In this document: in pieces, positions 45,894-56,983 of the stretch
How the letters are laid out: each line of letters begins with the position of its first letter
Numbering within the stretch: the stretch's first letter is position 1
Assembly (NCBI RefSeq): GCF_963678635.1
Contig: NC_087065.1
Location: 58,492,754 to 58,556,753 of the forward strand
DNA from: Symsagittifera roscoffensis
Taxonomy: Eukaryota > Xenacoelomorpha > Acoela > Convolutidae
Reading direction: 5' to 3'
DNA length: 64,000 nucleotides
Made by a program: the position numbers and the translations under genes
Notes under the pieces: generated by a model
Told to the model about the DNA's origin: nothing
Database searches by the model: none
What the model saw: only the letters and a program-made list of their open reading frames with translations

Positions 45894-47918
45894 GTGAGCG
45901 GAATGAAACCAAGAAGTGAGAAGAATTGGGATGATGATGAAGGGCGGGATGCCGAGGCCGGAGCGGCTAACGTGACGTCAACTGATCCCTTCGAGGAAGG
46001 GGAGCAAACGCCAATCCGACTCGACCACAACCAGCGCGAGGACCTGGAAGAGCCTGGCGAGGAGTTTGAGCGGGACGAAACCGAGAAAATTCAAGAGACC
46101 TCGGAGCGTTCCGAGGCCGGAGTACGAGAAAAACTGTTGTTTGAGGGGACGTCCGAATCAGAGACCAAGAACAATAGTCGGAGAAAGGAACAATCCTCTC
46201 TAGTCAAACAGGGCAATAATGCGTTGATGTCGACTATAAGTCCAAGAGAAGAGCAACCAAGTTCAAAAGCCAAAAGAAATTTCAAGACAATGTACGATGA
46301 ACGCATGACGACGCTCCGAACTGATGAATTGTCTTCTGGGTATGACGGTCCAGGGCTGGTGCACTCGGACATGGACTTCACACATAGCCCGAGACAGGAG
46401 AAGAGCAAGAAAGCGTTGACTGACTCGCCAACTAGACCAATGTAAGATGGGAAAACGAAGGGAGCATCCTCGACATACGACAGGCTGATGATGTCGATAG
46501 ACACATAAAAGGGTGGTGCATCGTTGAGCACCAGGCTGCAACCTCAATTGATGTCATCGTCCCTGGGTCTTACCCCAGTGCTGGCAACGGCTGGTGACTT
46601 GAGTGACATGTTTGCCGGTGTAATGGCAGGCCTTGAAGAATTGCGACACGATATGACCAAAAAGATGGATCGAGTTGAAGAGAGGGCTCAAAAAGGCCAT
46701 GAAAGATTGAGAGACGAGCTGACAGACTTGAAGTCACAAGCGAGAAGGGATCAGGCCCAGCTGATTCGGGACACCGATCAGTGCCTGGCGGAAAGCTTGG
46801 CGCTGGCAACCAAGGAGCCACAGGAAAGAGATGTTAAGATGACGAGAGAGTTCGAGCGATTGTTGAACGGTCACGATAACCCCTATGCTCATACGATGAC
46901 TAACCTGGAGAAAAGATAAGAGGTAAAAGCTGACCTTATGATACGAAAGCTTGACAAAATCATAAGCGGCAGCAACCGAGAGAATCGCCCCGCTCCACTG
47001 AGGGACTTGCGTCGGGCAACTGACGAATCTGGAACCCACAATTGTGCAGGGGCGCAGCCGAAATCGAGAACGAATTTTGAGTCCCACCACGGGGAAAGAC
47101 CCAGCGCAGCCCCGTCGAGGTAGGCTTGGATGGATCCGGCCCTGCCAGAAGCAGATGCCACACCGGGAGCACGTTTACCGACAAAGCCACAAGTCAGATC
47201 AGTGCCAAATCTCAGTACCGTTTTACAGGACACGACGATGTACGCTTCAATGTTTGAGCCTATGAATAGATCTCTTGAAACATTTATCACCAAACTCTCG
47301 AAGTCAACTGAGAGAGGAGAGAGGTCACAAAAGACACTCAAGAAGCCGAAATCGTACAAGGATGAATTGGATGACTGCATCGACATCTGGATAGAAGTCA
47401 TGAAATTACACTTTGAAGAGGAGAATCTCTCCAAGAAACAGGAATGCAGCGCACTGACAAGCAACTTAGTGAGCACGACCGTGAGCTGTGTAATGGCGAA
47501 AAGGACTAATGAACGAGACAGTGCTCTAAAAATATTTGACATCTTACTGAATCGTTTTGACTCTGGGGTGCAGGGACATCAAGCTATGGTGAAATTTGAA
47601 AAGAGGCGTCAAAGAGATGATGAATCCATAGACAAGTTTTTGAATGACTTCGAACTACTCCGAAGGAGAAGTAACATCGACGAGGGTATCTCAGAACGGA
47701 ACATAGCCATTGCTTCAAAGTTCATGGATGAAGTAAAAAGTGATGAGCTGAAAACCATGTTGGCCACACAATTCACCTTGTCAGCGGACTCGGTACCCAC
47801 GCCCGATGATTTGCGCATGAAATCGCTCCTTTGCGAGTACTTGCTCATAAAACCAAGAGCGCAAAATCGTTACAGCAATTACGGCAACTACAGCGGAACG
47901 AATACTGGCGCGAACTAG
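45894..47918 (+). pseudogene. gag: Element D gag with four in-frame stops
   Basis: One frame runs from the ATG at 45894 to a TAG at 47916, interrupted by TAA (46443), TAA (46506), TAA (46917) and TAG (47121) but without any frameshift. The N-terminus is acidic and low in complexity, followed by a coiled-coil-like region (LEELRHDMTKKMDRVEERAQ). The capsid-like part (WIEVMKLHFEEENLSKKQE) closely matches element B. The frame stops in the Tyr/Asn-rich linker just before the position of the zinc knuckles, where it joins RT-element sequence. The clean frame with only nonsense changes is unusual beside the indel-rich B copy. Confidence 0.75.
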
Positions 47919-48319
47919 ATGTCAAAACCGTGTTATTGACATATAGATTTGAAGGATGTTTATATGAGTTGGCCAGCGCATGATGTAGCGCCGGACAAAG
48001 GATTTCTACATTTACTAGAGCAAGTTCTCTATTGAGCGAGTTGAAGGTATTTTCTGCATCAATAAGTAGTATGGCGCCCGTTTCCGGTTTCTCAAACTGG
48101 TTCCTCAAGCTGTGGTTAGCACATTCGATTCCACACGTCTGGCCTAAGCAGAGTTGGAAATTTTTTCCAAGATTTTAAGGTCTGATTTTATACATTGGGT
48201 GATTGTTTTGCCAATTATTCTTCTCAGAACTCCGCCTATACCAATGGGCCGTACATCTGGATTTTTTTCCAGAGGTATCAAGCGACACGAGTTGTTTTAT
48301 GGAAATTTTGAAGGGAGAT
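47917..48319 (-). pseudogene. RT-element fragment fused to D gag (first junction)
   Basis: On the minus strand this encodes RT fingers-region sequence (IGEVLRRIIGK-like and LLIDAENTFNSLNRELAL) as in the larger copies at 49367-55740. It starts at the gag TAG with ATGTCAAAACC and ends near 48300 where leader sequence begins. The fragment lacks the catalytic YADD. Confidence 0.7.
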
Positions 48320-48568
48320 TTGTGAAATTTTGAAGGGACCCTCCGGGACAATTTAAACATCCCTAGATATTCTTAGATATCCTTTTAAGGTCGAAATAGA
48401 ATGTCGAATACACACGAGACGTAAATATTAGAAATAGAGAGGCCCAGTTGACCCGGAGAACCGCGAACAATTTTTGATTCCAAATCGGGTTCATCAAAAG
48501 TATCCGAACAGATTTTTTTTGTTATTTTTGTTGTGTGATAGGCTTGGATGGATCCAAGCCACTTAGAG
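48320..48568 (+). repeat. Displaced copy of element D leader
   Basis: 48320-48538 repeats 44748-44962 (ACCCTCCGGGACAATTT, GACCCGGAGAACCGCGAA, ATCGGGTTCATCAAAAGTAT) with about 5% differences. It is followed by a short duplicated GGCTTGGATGGATCC stretch and then the second gag copy. Confidence 0.8.
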
Positions 48569-49367
48569 GTAGGCCTGGATGGATCCGGCCCTGCCAGAAG
48601 CAGATGCCACACCGGGAGCACGTTTATCGACAATGCCACAAGTCAGATCAGTGCCAGATCTCACTACCGTTTTACAGGACACGACGATGTACGCTTTAAT
48701 TCTTGAGCCTATGAATAGATCTCTTGAAAAATTTATCACCAAACTCGCGAAGTCAACTGAGAGAAGAGAGAGGTCACAAAAGACACTCAAGAAGCTGAAA
48801 TCGTACAAGGATGAATCGGATGACTGCATCGAAACCTGGATAGAAGTCATGAAATTACACTTTGAAGAGGAGAATCTCTCCAAGAAACAGGAATGCAGCG
48901 CACTGACAAGCAACTTAGAGGGCACGACCCTGAGCTGTGTAATGGCGAAAAGGACTAATGAACAAGACAGTGATCTCAAAATATTTGACATCTTGCTGAA
49001 TCGTTTTAACTCGGGGGTGCAGGGACATTAAGCTATGGTGAAATTTGAAAAGAGGCGTCAAAGAGATGATGAACCCATAGACAAGTTTTTGAATGACTTC
49101 GAACTACTCCGAAGGAGAAGTAACATCGACGAGAGGATCTCAGAACGGATCTTGGCCATTGCTTCAAAGTTCATGGATGGAGTAAAAATTGATGAGCTGA
49201 AAACCATGATGGCCACTCAATTCACCTTGTCAGCGGACTCGGTACCCACGCCCGATAATTTGCGCATGAAATCGCTCATTTGCGAGTACTTGCTCATAAA
49301 ACCAAGAGGACAAAATCGTTACAGCAATTACGGCAACTACATCGGAACGAATACTGGCGCGAACTAG
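48569..49367 (+). pseudogene. gag: Second partial copy of element D gag
   Basis: This 799-bp copy corresponds to 47120-47918 with about 4% differences. It has a TAA at 49029 where the first copy has CAA (Gln), a C-to-T change. It ends at the same TAG and joins RT-element sequence at the same base. The copy begins in mid-gag, so it cannot be expressed alone. Confidence 0.78.
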
Positions 49368-52298
49368 ATGTCAAAACCGTGTTATTGACATATAGATTTG
49401 AGGAATGTTTATATGAGTTGGCCAGCGCATGATGTAGCGCCGGACAAACGATTTCTACATTTACTAGAGCAAGTTCTCTATTGAGCGAGCTGAAGATATT
49501 TTCTGCATCAATAAGTAGTATGGCGTCCGTTTCCGGTTTCTCAAACTCGTTCCTCAAGCTGTGCTTAGCACATTCGATTCCACACGTCTGGCCTAAGCAG
49601 AGTTGGAAATTTTTTCCAAGATTTTTAAGGTCTGATTTTATACATTGGGTGATTGTTTTGCCAATTATTCTTCCCAGAACTTCGCCTATACCAATGGGCC
49701 GTACATCTGGATTTTTGTACAGAGGTATCAGGCGACACGAGTTGTTTTCATGGAGGAGAACTTTAGTTGCTATTGTATAGGATTGTTTAGCAATTGCTTG
49801 CAAAGCTCAATGGATGTCTGCTTGAAGTGAGTTAATATCCTTCTCCATTCGCACGCATCTAGACCTGAAAGACCTTTCGGGTTGATTTTCGAATATAAAG
49901 GGGTGGTATTGCATTGTGTCTTCACTTTTTTCAGTTATATAGTAAGTGTTCGCTGTTTCGGATTGAGGGTGTTTTTCTTTCAGGATACTAAGGACTGTTT
50001 TTCCTTCAATGACTTCGTTTAGGTATAGTACTCCTTTTGTTTTATTGTCTGAAAAGCAGCCAATGGCGGCAGATTTTTTGCCTCTACTCATTATTTTATC
50101 GAATTGCTTAACTTCCTCGTTTACTTCGGGCTTCTTTTCTTTTGGATGTCTAACTTAGAGAGCTTTCGCTTTAGTGAAAAGCTCGTCTAATAGGCCTTGC
50201 TTCCATAAAATTATGCGGCGGCTTAGTGTTTTAGAATTTGATCCGTATTTTTCTGATTTAGATTTGGGGAGCAGCAGATGTGGGAGAATCATTGCTGCTT
50301 TCATTGCGACGTTAGAGTTTGGTGTTTCTTCTACTAATGACAACAGCTGCTGGTTCAGTAATTCTATGAATGGGAAGCCGGGCTTGTTCTTGCTTAGAAT
50401 TATGAAGCGCGGTTTCCAGTTAACGACATTTTTATATATGTGAAGCTGTGTTTATACGCTAGCCAATATTTTTATAACCTAGCTTTGTTTTCCGTCGGTA
50501 TATACTTTTTCACGCGGATTGAAAACTTTATTGCGGACGATGAAAGTAGCCCTGTTTGAACGGATAATTTGACCGGATCCCGCGAATCAGGAGGGCTGAA
50601 GGGAGAAATTTTTAAAAATCATAATAATCATAATAATAGTTCTTGCACTCTGGGGATTTGTTTAGTGTGAAAAGAAAAAATGGTAAGTGCATCAAATTAA
50701 GTTTTGAGACTTTCAGAGAAGCTAGGTCAGACAATTTTCTGTCGGTTGATGTATTTCTTTTGATACAATTTCAATACATTTTGTCCAAAATGGTCCTTAA
50801 ACTTAAAGGCTATGTAGAGAAGAGAAGTCCGAATTTGCGTTTAATGTTGTCCACTATTGTAGAAAGTTTGGAAGCTCATTTCAAAGATGGCTTTACAAAA
50901 TATTTTTGATTTTGTTTTGCCTACCAATTTTTTCAAATCCTCTCAGGCCAGCAAATAAATTAGGAATTCGTTTATGAGCTCAATTAGAAAAAAAAATTAG
51001 GCGCTCAGGTCAATTTTACTACCCTGCTTCGTAGTTTCGCAATTTATTCGAACCTGTTCTAGTCACTATTTCTAATTTAAAAATTCAATTAAAATGGGCC
51101 CTTCCGTCATCCGTCATTTCTAATTTTAAAAAATCAATTAAAATGGGCCCTTCTGTCATATGCACAAGTTGGATAGGGCCATACCAATGCTTTTAAAATT
51201 TATCGGCAAAATTTTATGAATAAATCAAGTCGATATTAATGCATCAAGAGAACTGTCAAATGAAATATACCCTCCTCGATTATAGCAAAGATAGAATTGT
51301 CTATGTTGGATGCATTTTTAAAAGTTTTGCCCACCCCCCCCCCCTAGGCATAGGATTGCACTCCTCAGAAGTGCAGCACTTATTTTTGTTCTTATAAAGT
51401 TTGTTGTGTCCGAGAATGATTCGTTCCGTTTCTCGCTTAGTTTCTCTGGTAGTTTCGGGATGGTTTTTGTAGAGCCTGGCGCTGCTCCTCCGGTACACGC
51501 AAAAATTAGTGGAACGAAGCTGCTGTGTTCCACATCCAAAATTCTTTGTTGGTATTTCAATAATATTCAAGATATTTGTGGGCGTCAGATCAGTTTCGGC
51601 TCTATTTCAACGACAGCATTTTTCCATAATTTTAGCATTTTTGAGAGTGTGATCTTCTCTGTCTCAGTTGTGATGTTTCTATTTATCAGAGTTTGTTCCG
51701 TTTCAGCTATTTCTGGATCACTGTTTTCTATCGGATCACAATCGGCTTGTGACCACTCATAATTTCTGAAAAAGTCTGTGTTACTGAGTAGGTCTAATTC
51801 TCCCATTCTTATTGGTAGTGCAAAAAGGATGCGATCTTCATCGGTTAATTGGTTTTTACCAGTAATACAAGGAAAAAGCTGATGTCTTTCATTTTTCTCA
51901 ATTTTATCCACTTTTTTAAATGCTTCCGGAGTTGTTCTGGTTCGAAATATTAATTTATTTGGAACTCCTTTTGTGTAGCAGGAGAACGCATTTTGTGGTG
52001 ATGTTTTAGCTATTTTGGAAAGCTTTCCACTTAGGGTAGATGTCTTTTCATTTTCTCTTTCCATGTATTTATCGCATGCTGATTGTGTTCCTATAACCGA
52101 TCCAAAGACTCTTAAACTATCTACCATTGTAATATTTGTGCCTTCAAATAATTTTATGGCGCTGTCAAGACGGTTTTCTTTTACTATGATTTGACACCTG
52201 GAAGGCTTCACATTGTATCCGAAAGCCTTTCCGTGCACGTCCAGGCTGTCCAGTATTGCGCGGAGGCTCTTAAGACCACCTGCAGCGCTTCCATCATC
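49367..52298 (-). mobile_element. RT-bearing element, copy 1 (truncated)
   Basis: Minus-strand copy of a retroelement from an RT family common in invertebrate genomes, unlike Ty3 or BEL. In coding order: RT palm remnant and C-terminal part (52290-51585), non-coding-like sequence, the N-terminal domain (50443-49807 with AMKAAMILPHLLLPK and RRIILWKQG), then RT fingers (49803-49367 with RPIGIGEVLGRIIGK and LLIDAENIFSSLNREL). Period to copy 2 is 2838 bp. The start of the palm is missing at the junction near 52299. Stops interrupt the coding sequence, for example a TGA at 49804. Confidence 0.7.
50444..51300. other. Spacer between RT-element domains, copy 1
   Basis: This AT-rich sequence within copy 1 repeats at 53282-54140 in copy 2. 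The 88-codon plus-strand frame at 50643-50909 is preserved in both copies simply because the copies are almost identical; no domain is seen. It includes a duplicated AAAATGGGCCCTTC(C/T)GTCAT at 51093 and 51142, and a C-run before 51350 that differs in length between copies (10 against 14). Confidence 0.5.
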
Positions 52299-55200
52299 TT
52301 ACTAGAGCAAGTTCTCTATTGAGCGAGCTGAAGATATTTTCTGCATCAATAAGTAGTATGGCGTCCGTTTCCGGTATCTCAAACTCGTTCCTCAAGCTGT
52401 GCTTAGCACATTCGATTCCACACGTCTGGCCTAAGCAGAGTTGGAAATTTTTTCCAAGATTTTTAAGGTCTGATTTTATACATTGGGTGATTGTTTTGCC
52501 AATTATTCTTCCCAGAACTTCGCCTATACCAATGGGCCGTACATCTGGATTTTTGTACAGAGGTATCAGGCGACACGAGTTGTTTTCATGGAGGAGAACT
52601 TTAGTTGCTATTGTATAGGATTGTTTAGCAATTGCTTGCAAAGCTCAATGGATGTCTGCTTGAAGTGAGTTAATATCCTTCTCCATTCGCACGCATCTAG
52701 ACCTGAAAGACCTTTCGGGTTGATTTTCGAATATAAAGGGGTGGTATTGCATTGTGTCTTCACTTTTTTCAGTTATATAGTAAGTGTTCGCTGTTTCGGA
52801 TTGAGGGTGTTTTTCTTTCAGGATACTAAGGACTGTTTTTCCTTCGATGACTTCGTTTAGGTATAGTACTCCTTTTGTTTTATTGTCTGAAAAGCAGCCA
52901 ATGGCGGCAGATTTTTTGCCTCTACTCATTATTTTATCGAATTGCTTAACTTCCTCGTTTACTTCGGGCTTCTTTTCTTTTGGATGTCTAACTTAGAGAG
53001 CTTTCGCTTTAGTGAAAAGCTCGTCTAATAGGCCTTGCTTCCATAAAATTATGCGGCGGCTTAGTGTTTTAGAATTTGATCCGTATTTTTCTGATTTAGT
53101 TTTGGGGAGCAGCAGATGTGGGAGAATCATTGCTGCTTTCATTGCGACGTTAGAATTTGGTGTTTCTTCTACTAATGACAACAGCTGCTGGTTCAGTAAT
53201 TCTATGAATGGGAAGCCGGGCTTGTTCTTGCTTAGAATTATGAAGCGCGGTTTCCAGTTAACGACATTTTTATATATGTGAAGCTGTGTTTATACGCTAG
53301 CCAATATTTTTATAACCTAGCTTTGTTTTCCGTCGGTATATACTTTTTCACGCGGATTGAAAACTTTATTGCGGACGATGAAAGTAGCCCTGTTTGAACG
53401 GATAATTTGACCGGATCCCGCGAATCAGGAGGGCTGAAGGGAGAAATTTTTAAAAATAATAATAATCATAATAATAGCTCTTGCACTCTGGGGATTTGTT
53501 TAGTGTGAAAAGAAAAAATAGTAAGTGCATCAAATTAAGTTTTGAGACTTTCAGAGAAGCTAGGTCAGACAATTTTCTGTCGGTTGATGTATTTCTTTTG
53601 ATACAATTTCAATACATTTTGTCCAAAATGGTCCTTAAACTTAAAGGCTATGTAGAGAAGAGAAGTCCGAATTTGCGTTTAATGTTGTCCACTATTGTAG
53701 AAAGTTTGGAAGCTCATTTCAAAGATGGCTTTACAAAATATTTTTGATTTTGTTTTGCCTACCAATTTTTTCAAATCCTCTCAGGCCAGCAAATAAATTA
53801 GGAATTCGTTTATGAGCTCAATTAGAAAAAAAAATTAGGCGCTCAGGTCAATTTTACTACCCTGCTTCGTAGTTTCGCAATTTATTCGAACCTGTTCTAG
53901 TCACTATTTCTAATTTAAAAATTCAATTAAAATGGGCCCTTCCGTCATCCGTCATTTCTAATTTTAAAAAATCAATTAAAATGGGCCCTTCTGTCATATG
54001 CACAAGTTGGATAGGGCCATACCAATGCTTTTAAAATTTATCGGCAAAATTTTATGAATAAATCAAGTCGATATTAATGCATCAAGAGAACTGTCAAATG
54101 AAATATACCCTCCTCGATTATAGCAAAGATAGAATTGTCTATGTTGGATGCATTTTTAAAAGTTTTGCCCACCCCCCCCCCCCCCCTAAGGCATAGGATT
54201 GCACTCCTCAGAAGTGCAGCACTTATTTTTGTTCTTATAAAGTTTGTTGTGTCCGAGAATGATTCGTTCCGTTTCTCGCTTAGTTTCTCTGGTAGTTTCG
54301 GGATGGTTTTTGTAGAGCCTGGCGCTGCTCCTCCGGTACACGCAAAAATTAGTGGAACGAAGCTGCTGTGTTCCACATCCAGAATTCTTTGTTGGTATTT
54401 CAATAATATTCAAGATATTTGTGGGCGTCAGATCAGTTTCGGCTCTATTTCAACGACAGCATTTTTCCATAATTTTAGCATTTTTGAGAGTGTGATCTTC
54501 TCTGTCTCAGTTGTGATGTTTCTATTTATCAGAGTTTGTTCCGTTTCAGCTATTTCTGGATCACTGTTTTCTATCGGATCACAATCGGCTTGTGACCACT
54601 CATAATTTCTGAAAAAGTCTGTGTTACTGAGTAGGTCTAATTCTCCCATTCTTATTGGTAGTGCAAAAAGGATGCGATCTTCATCGGTTAATTGGTTTTT
54701 ACCAGTAATACAAGGAAAAAGCTGATGTCTTTCATTTTTCTCAATTTTATCCACTTTTTTAAATGCTTCCGGAGTTGTTCTGGTTCGAAATATTAATTTA
54801 TTTGGAACTCCTTTTGTGTAGCAGGAGAACGCATTTTGTGGTGATGTTTTAGCTATTTTGGAAAGCTTTCCAGTTAGGGTAGATGTCTTTTCATTTTCTC
54901 TTTCCATGTATTTATTGCATGCTGATTGTGTTCCTATAACCGATCCAAAGACTCTTAAACTATCTACCATTGTAATATTTGTGCCTTCAAATAATTTTAT
55001 GGCGCTGTCAAGACGGTTTTCTTTTACTATGATTTGACACCTGGAAGGCTTCACATTGTATCCGAAAGCCTTTCCGTGCACGTCCAGGCTGTCCAGTATT
55101 GCGCGGAGGCTCTTAAGACCACCTGCAGCGCTTCCATCATCTGCGTACCATTTTTGGGTGACATTTAGTTTTTGCAGGAGCTCAATCAGTGAAATTATCC

Positions 55201-55351
55201 CAATTCCGTACATAGCCATTGCGAGGGGATCACCTTGCGTCGTGCCTTCGGAAGATGTCAAAACCGTGTTATTGACATATAGATTTGAGAGATGTTTATA
55301 TGAGTTGGCCAGCACATGATGTAGCGCCGGACAAAGGATTTCTACATTTTT
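52299..55351 (-). mobile_element. RT-bearing element, copy 2, with an intact RT catalytic region
   Basis: This copy is nearly identical to copy 1. The frame 55315-54428 (295 codons) has the RT core GTTQGDPLAMAMY and the catalytic WYADDGSAAGG, followed by the characteristic ALPIRMGELDLL region. An N-terminal domain and fingers of the neighbouring unit lie at 53281-52294. The product would be a reverse transcriptase. I recognise the sequence style (RPIGxGE...DAENxF...GTTQGDPLAM...ADD) from many invertebrate RT proteins but do not assign a named clade. Confidence 0.72.
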
Positions 55352-55980
55352 AGAGCAAGTTCTCTATTGAGCAAGTTGAAGGCATTTTCTGCAACAATAA
55401 GTGGTATGGCGTCCATTTCCGGTTTCTCGAATTCGTTCCTCAAGCTGTGGATAGCATATTCGATTCCACACTTCTGGCCTAAGCAGAGTTGGAAATTTTC
55501 TCCGAGAATTTTAAGGTTTGATTTTATACATTGGGTGATTGTTTTGCCAATTATTCTTCTCAGATTTTCGCCTATACCAATGGGCTGTACATCTTTATTT
55601 CTGTCCAGAGGTATCAGGTGACACGAGTTGTTTTCATGGAGGAGAACTTTAGTTGCTATTGTTTAGGATTGTTTAGCAATTGCTTGCAAAGCTCAATGGA
55701 TGTCTGCTTGAAGTGAGTTAATATCCTTCTCCATTCGCACGCATCTAGACCTGAAGGACCGTGGCTTCTGTGCGTTTTCAGTGTTGATTTTCGAACTGTC
55801 TTGGCGTTTATTTGTGAACTGTCTTGTCGTCTATTTGTTTGAATATAGAGGGGTGGTATGGCATTGTGTCTTCACTTTTTTCAGTTATATAGTTAATGTT
55901 CGCTATTTTGGCTTGAGGGTGTTTTTCTTTCAGGATACTGAGGACTGTTTTTCCTTCAATGACTTCGTTTTAAGTCAAGC
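55352..55980 (-). pseudogene. RT-bearing element, diverged upstream part
   Basis: This fragment holds the fingers region and the start of the N-terminal domain, about 90% identical to copies 1 and 2 (for example IGENLRRIIGK, LLHENNS). It directly continues into the RT core of copy 2, so together they make the most complete RT in the window. A few stops are present. It ends near 55975, where BEL/Pao sequence begins. Confidence 0.65.
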
Positions 55981-55984
55981 CATC

Positions 55985-56382
55985 CCTCTGGTTCTTCAAG
56001 AATTGTCTGGATTCTTCAAGATATGACGCCACGAGGACAATGGCCAATTGGACGGATCACAGGAAACAAACAAACCGATGATGACCAGATCCGTGTTTAC
56101 TTCGTCAAAATAGGAGACAAAATTTTGTCAATACCAGCCATTAGACTAGCACCTGTTAGTCCAGATTATTGCAATCAACCAGAAAAACGAAGATTCACGA
56201 CAATGAGAGCCTCACCCCAAAGCAGCCTTGCGCCGACAACCATAGCCCACCCCTTTTTTCCTTATTTGTTTTGCAACTACAAAATGAGGCCGAGTGTTAT
56301 ATGCCAATTTGACAATCGACAGCCATCTTACATGACTTCAACTTCTCACATGCAATCAGGAAAACTCCGGGAAAGAAATTGA
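55985..56382 (+). pseudogene. pol: BEL/Pao pol 3' end (DUF5641-like C-terminus)
   Basis: The frame around the ATG at 56023 reads VWILQD then TPRGQWPIGRI and later SIPAIRLAPV, the conserved C-terminal module after the integrase of BEL/Pao pol. Codons upstream to about 55985 fit the same module. It lies on the same strand just before a BEL gag. It must be the tail of a separate upstream BEL copy or the result of rearrangement, since pol normally follows gag. Confidence 0.7.
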
Positions 56383-56983
56383 AAACCAAAAGTCAGCAAA
56401 TACAAAATTGAAAAAAAATGCAAAACTGAATTACCAAACACGTGCAACCAACTAATTTATAATCAAATCAAAGTTCAAAGCAAGAAAGACTCAAGTACAT
56501 CGTGTAAATTAGAAGCATTTACATTTTCATTTTCTATATGGCGCTCAGCTAAATTACCAGAAACCACACCCTTGCTCTACCCCCTGATCAGGCTGGAAGC
56601 ACAGTTTGTCTTTAGTGCCATCCAAGGAACACTCGTTTTGCAGTTGCTTAAGATATAAAAAAAATCGATTTAACAATTTGGACCCCCATAGCTTAATTTT
56701 GGTTTAGGGATGTTAACTTTACGTTTGATTTATATTACCTTCCGCTTGTTTAAGTATCAGAACGAACTACTATCAAGCATTTGTAACTTTCAATTGCTTA
56801 TTTTATTTCTTTATACTTAATTAAAAATATATTTACCGCACCATTGTTCTTTTGCTTCGTTCCTTTTTAAGTTTAGGTCTAGCTACCTAGGACAGGAACT
56901 AACAAAGCAGGTCAAAACTACGACTGGATACGACATCTACAACAACTGCAACGACAACAACGATCAACTACGACAAACTAGCC
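56383..56983 (+). other. Probable BEL/Pao LTR and leader (boundaries not resolved)
   Basis: This stretch lies between a BEL pol 3' end and a BEL gag, where an LTR is expected. A GGGAAAGAAA purine run at 56370-56379 could be the PPT of the upstream copy. Only one copy of the sequence is in the window, so LTR ends and PBS cannot be fixed. TGGCGCTCAG near 56538 shares only eight bases with the tRNA-Asn PBS used elsewhere. Confidence 0.4.

Noticed and set aside
45894-49367. Reassigned stop codons (TAA/TAG as Gln) suggested by the many in-frame stops in gag
   Set aside because: Other elements in the window also have TGA stops and frameshifts, the Nudix gene ends normally, and the second gag copy shows a direct CAA to TAA mutation. 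Decay explains it.
50643-50909. 88-codon plus-strand frame present in both RT-element copies
   Set aside because: Its preservation follows from the near identity of the two copies; no domain and antisense to the element.
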